From Methanobacterium sp. (GTDB lineage: Archaea > Methanobacteriota > Methanobacteria > Methanobacteriales > Methanobacteriaceae), in assembly GCA_028700095.1 (NCBI GenBank), contig JAQVTJ010000036.1:1-15354 (forward strand): a stretch of 15,354 nt of DNA, written 5' to 3'. Made by a program: the position numbers and the translations under genes. Below are positions 14,312-15,354 of the stretch, piece after piece. The stretch's first letter is position 1. Each line of letters begins with the position of its first letter. The notes below the pieces were generated by a model. The model saw nothing but the letters and a program-made list of their open reading frames with translations. It was not told where the DNA came from and did no database searches.

Positions 14312-15354
14312 ATGAGCTTGAAAGGAATTTTAAAAAAGATTTCCCAAATCAATTTTGGTCTTATGTCTCCAGAGAACATAAGAAAAATGTCAGTTACCAA
14401 AATTGTAACTCCAGACACCTACGATGAAGATGGATATCCAATAGAAGCTGGACTTATGGACCCAAGATTGGGAGTTATTGACCCAGGTCTTAGATGCAGA
14501 TCCTGCGGATCCAAAGGTGGGGATTGTCAAGGACATTTTGGACATATCAATCTGGCAAGACCAGTTATACATGTTGGATTTGCAGATACAATTCATAAAA
14601 TACTTAGATCAACTTGTAAAGACTGTGGACATGTACTCTTAACAGAATCTGAAATGGTAGATTACAGAGAAAAAATAGAGAACCACATCAAAAATGAGGA
14701 AAGCATAACAGCAATTATTAAAGAAATTTACACTGTTGCAAGAAGAGATAAATGCCCACACTGTGCTGAAGAACAGGAAGATGTTAAAATTGATAAACCA
14801 GTTTCAATAGTTGAAGGAAACTATAAACTCACAGCAAGTGAAGTAAGGGAAAGACTAGAAACCATACCTCAAGATGAGTATATATTTGTTGGAATAAACC
14901 ATAATATAGCAAAACCTGAATGGATGATTTTAACTGTACTTCCAGTTCCACCAGTAACTGTAAGACCTTCAATAACACTTGAAACAGGGGAAAGATCAGA
15001 AGATGATCTAACACATAAACTAGTTGATATTTTAAGGATTAACCAAAGACTTAAAGAAAACATGGAAGCAGGAGCACCACAACTAATAGTTGAAGATCTC
15101 TGGGAACTTTTACAATACCATGTTACAACATACTTTGATAATGAAGCATCTGGTGTACCACCAGCCAGACATCGTTCAGGAAGACCACTTAAAACATTAG
15201 CCCAACGATTAAAAGGTAAAGAAGGACGTTTCAGAAGTAATTTATCAGGTAAAAGAGTAAATTTTTCTGCAAGAACTGTTATATCTCCAGATCCCAATAT
15301 CAGTATAAATGAAGTAGGAGTTCCAGAGATGATTGCAACTGAAGTTACAGTACC
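14312..15354 (+). CDS. rpoA1: RNA polymerase subunit A' (Rpo1N), 3' end beyond the window
   Basis: N-terminal part of the largest RNA polymerase subunit, which carries the clamp and the catalytic Mg2+ site. The frame stays open from 14312 to the right edge (347 codons), so the gene is partial. Counting from the ATG at 14312, the clamp-core zinc site is C62-x2-C65-x6-C72-x2-H75 in RCRSCGSKGGDCQGHFGH. A second CxxC pair set (TCKDCG near 102-105 and KCPHCAEE near 150) forms the other zinc site. The conserved NLSGKRVNFSARTVISPDPN lies just before the edge; the NADFDGD catalytic motif would follow outside. The start may instead be TTG at 14318: GGAG at 14305-14308 is too close to the ATG but well spaced for the TTG, and MKGILKKI resembles the N-terminus of related A' proteins. 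Fourth gene of the rpo operon. Confidence 0.94.
   Translation, partial: MSLKGILKKISQINFGLMSPENIRKMSVTKIVTPDTYDEDGYPIEAGLMDPRLGVIDPGLRCRSCGSKGGDCQGHFGHINLARPVIHVGFADTIHKILRSTCKDCGHVLLTESEMVDYREKIENHIKNEESITAIIKEIYTVARRDKCPHCAEEQEDVKIDKPVSIVEGNYKLTASEVRERLETIPQDEYIFVGINHNIAKPEWMILTVLPVPPVTVRPSITLETGERSEDDLTHKLVDILRINQRLKENMEAGAPQLIVEDLWELLQYHVTTYFDNEASGVPPARHRSGRPLKTLAQRLKGKEGRFRSNLSGKRVNFSARTVISPDPNISINEVGVPEMIATEVTV

Overview
The window is a stretch of a low-GC archaeal chromosome, most likely a methanogen of the order Methanobacteriales (a Methanosphaera- or Methanobrevibacter-like genome is my best guess, from recollection of gene content and base composition, not from a search). Supporting signs are an RNA polymerase second-largest subunit split into separate B'' and B' genes, archaeal-type subunits RpoH and A', a four-gene 2-oxoglutarate:ferredoxin oxidoreductase, an archaeal wyosine enzyme (Taw1), the short archaeal form of triosephosphate isomerase, tRNA genes without encoded CCA, TATA/BRE-like promoters and oligo-T terminators.

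Layout. (1) 34-4012, plus strand: korD-korA-korB-korC-sucC. KOR reductively carboxylates succinyl-CoA to 2-oxoglutarate with reduced ferredoxin in the incomplete reductive TCA path used by methanogens for glutamate-family biosynthesis, and succinyl-CoA synthetase supplies the succinyl-CoA. Its alpha subunit gene (sucD) is not in the window. (2) 4087-6154, minus strand: an unrecognised polytopic membrane protein and a secreted DUF1002/YpuA-like protein. These two are the least understood genes here. (3) 6429-7343, minus strand: taw1, possibly read from a leaderless mRNA, diverging from (4) 7551-9543, plus strand: tpiA and pgk, two central glycolysis/gluconeogenesis enzymes. (5) 9822-10401: five tRNA genes in two groups, Thr(UGU)-Pro(UGG)-Tyr(GUA) and, behind a second strong promoter, Asp(GUC)-Lys(UUU). 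(6) 10430 to the right edge, plus strand: rpoH-rpoB2-rpoB1-rpoA1, the core RNA polymerase operon, with A' cut by the window end. tRNA-Lys ends only 28 nt before rpoH, so the polymerase mRNA is probably a continuation of a tRNA transcript.

I found no mobile element, CRISPR array, integrase, toxin-antitoxin pair or defence gene, and no convincing new multi-gene system. The points worth a second look are mostly regulatory: a tandemly duplicated ribosome-binding region ahead of rpoB2, a recurring T-tract joined directly to the Shine-Dalgarno sequence, promoter-plus-hairpin arrangements inside the kor and rpo operons, a promoter-like element with no obvious gene behind it before the tRNA cluster, and the two orphan envelope genes.
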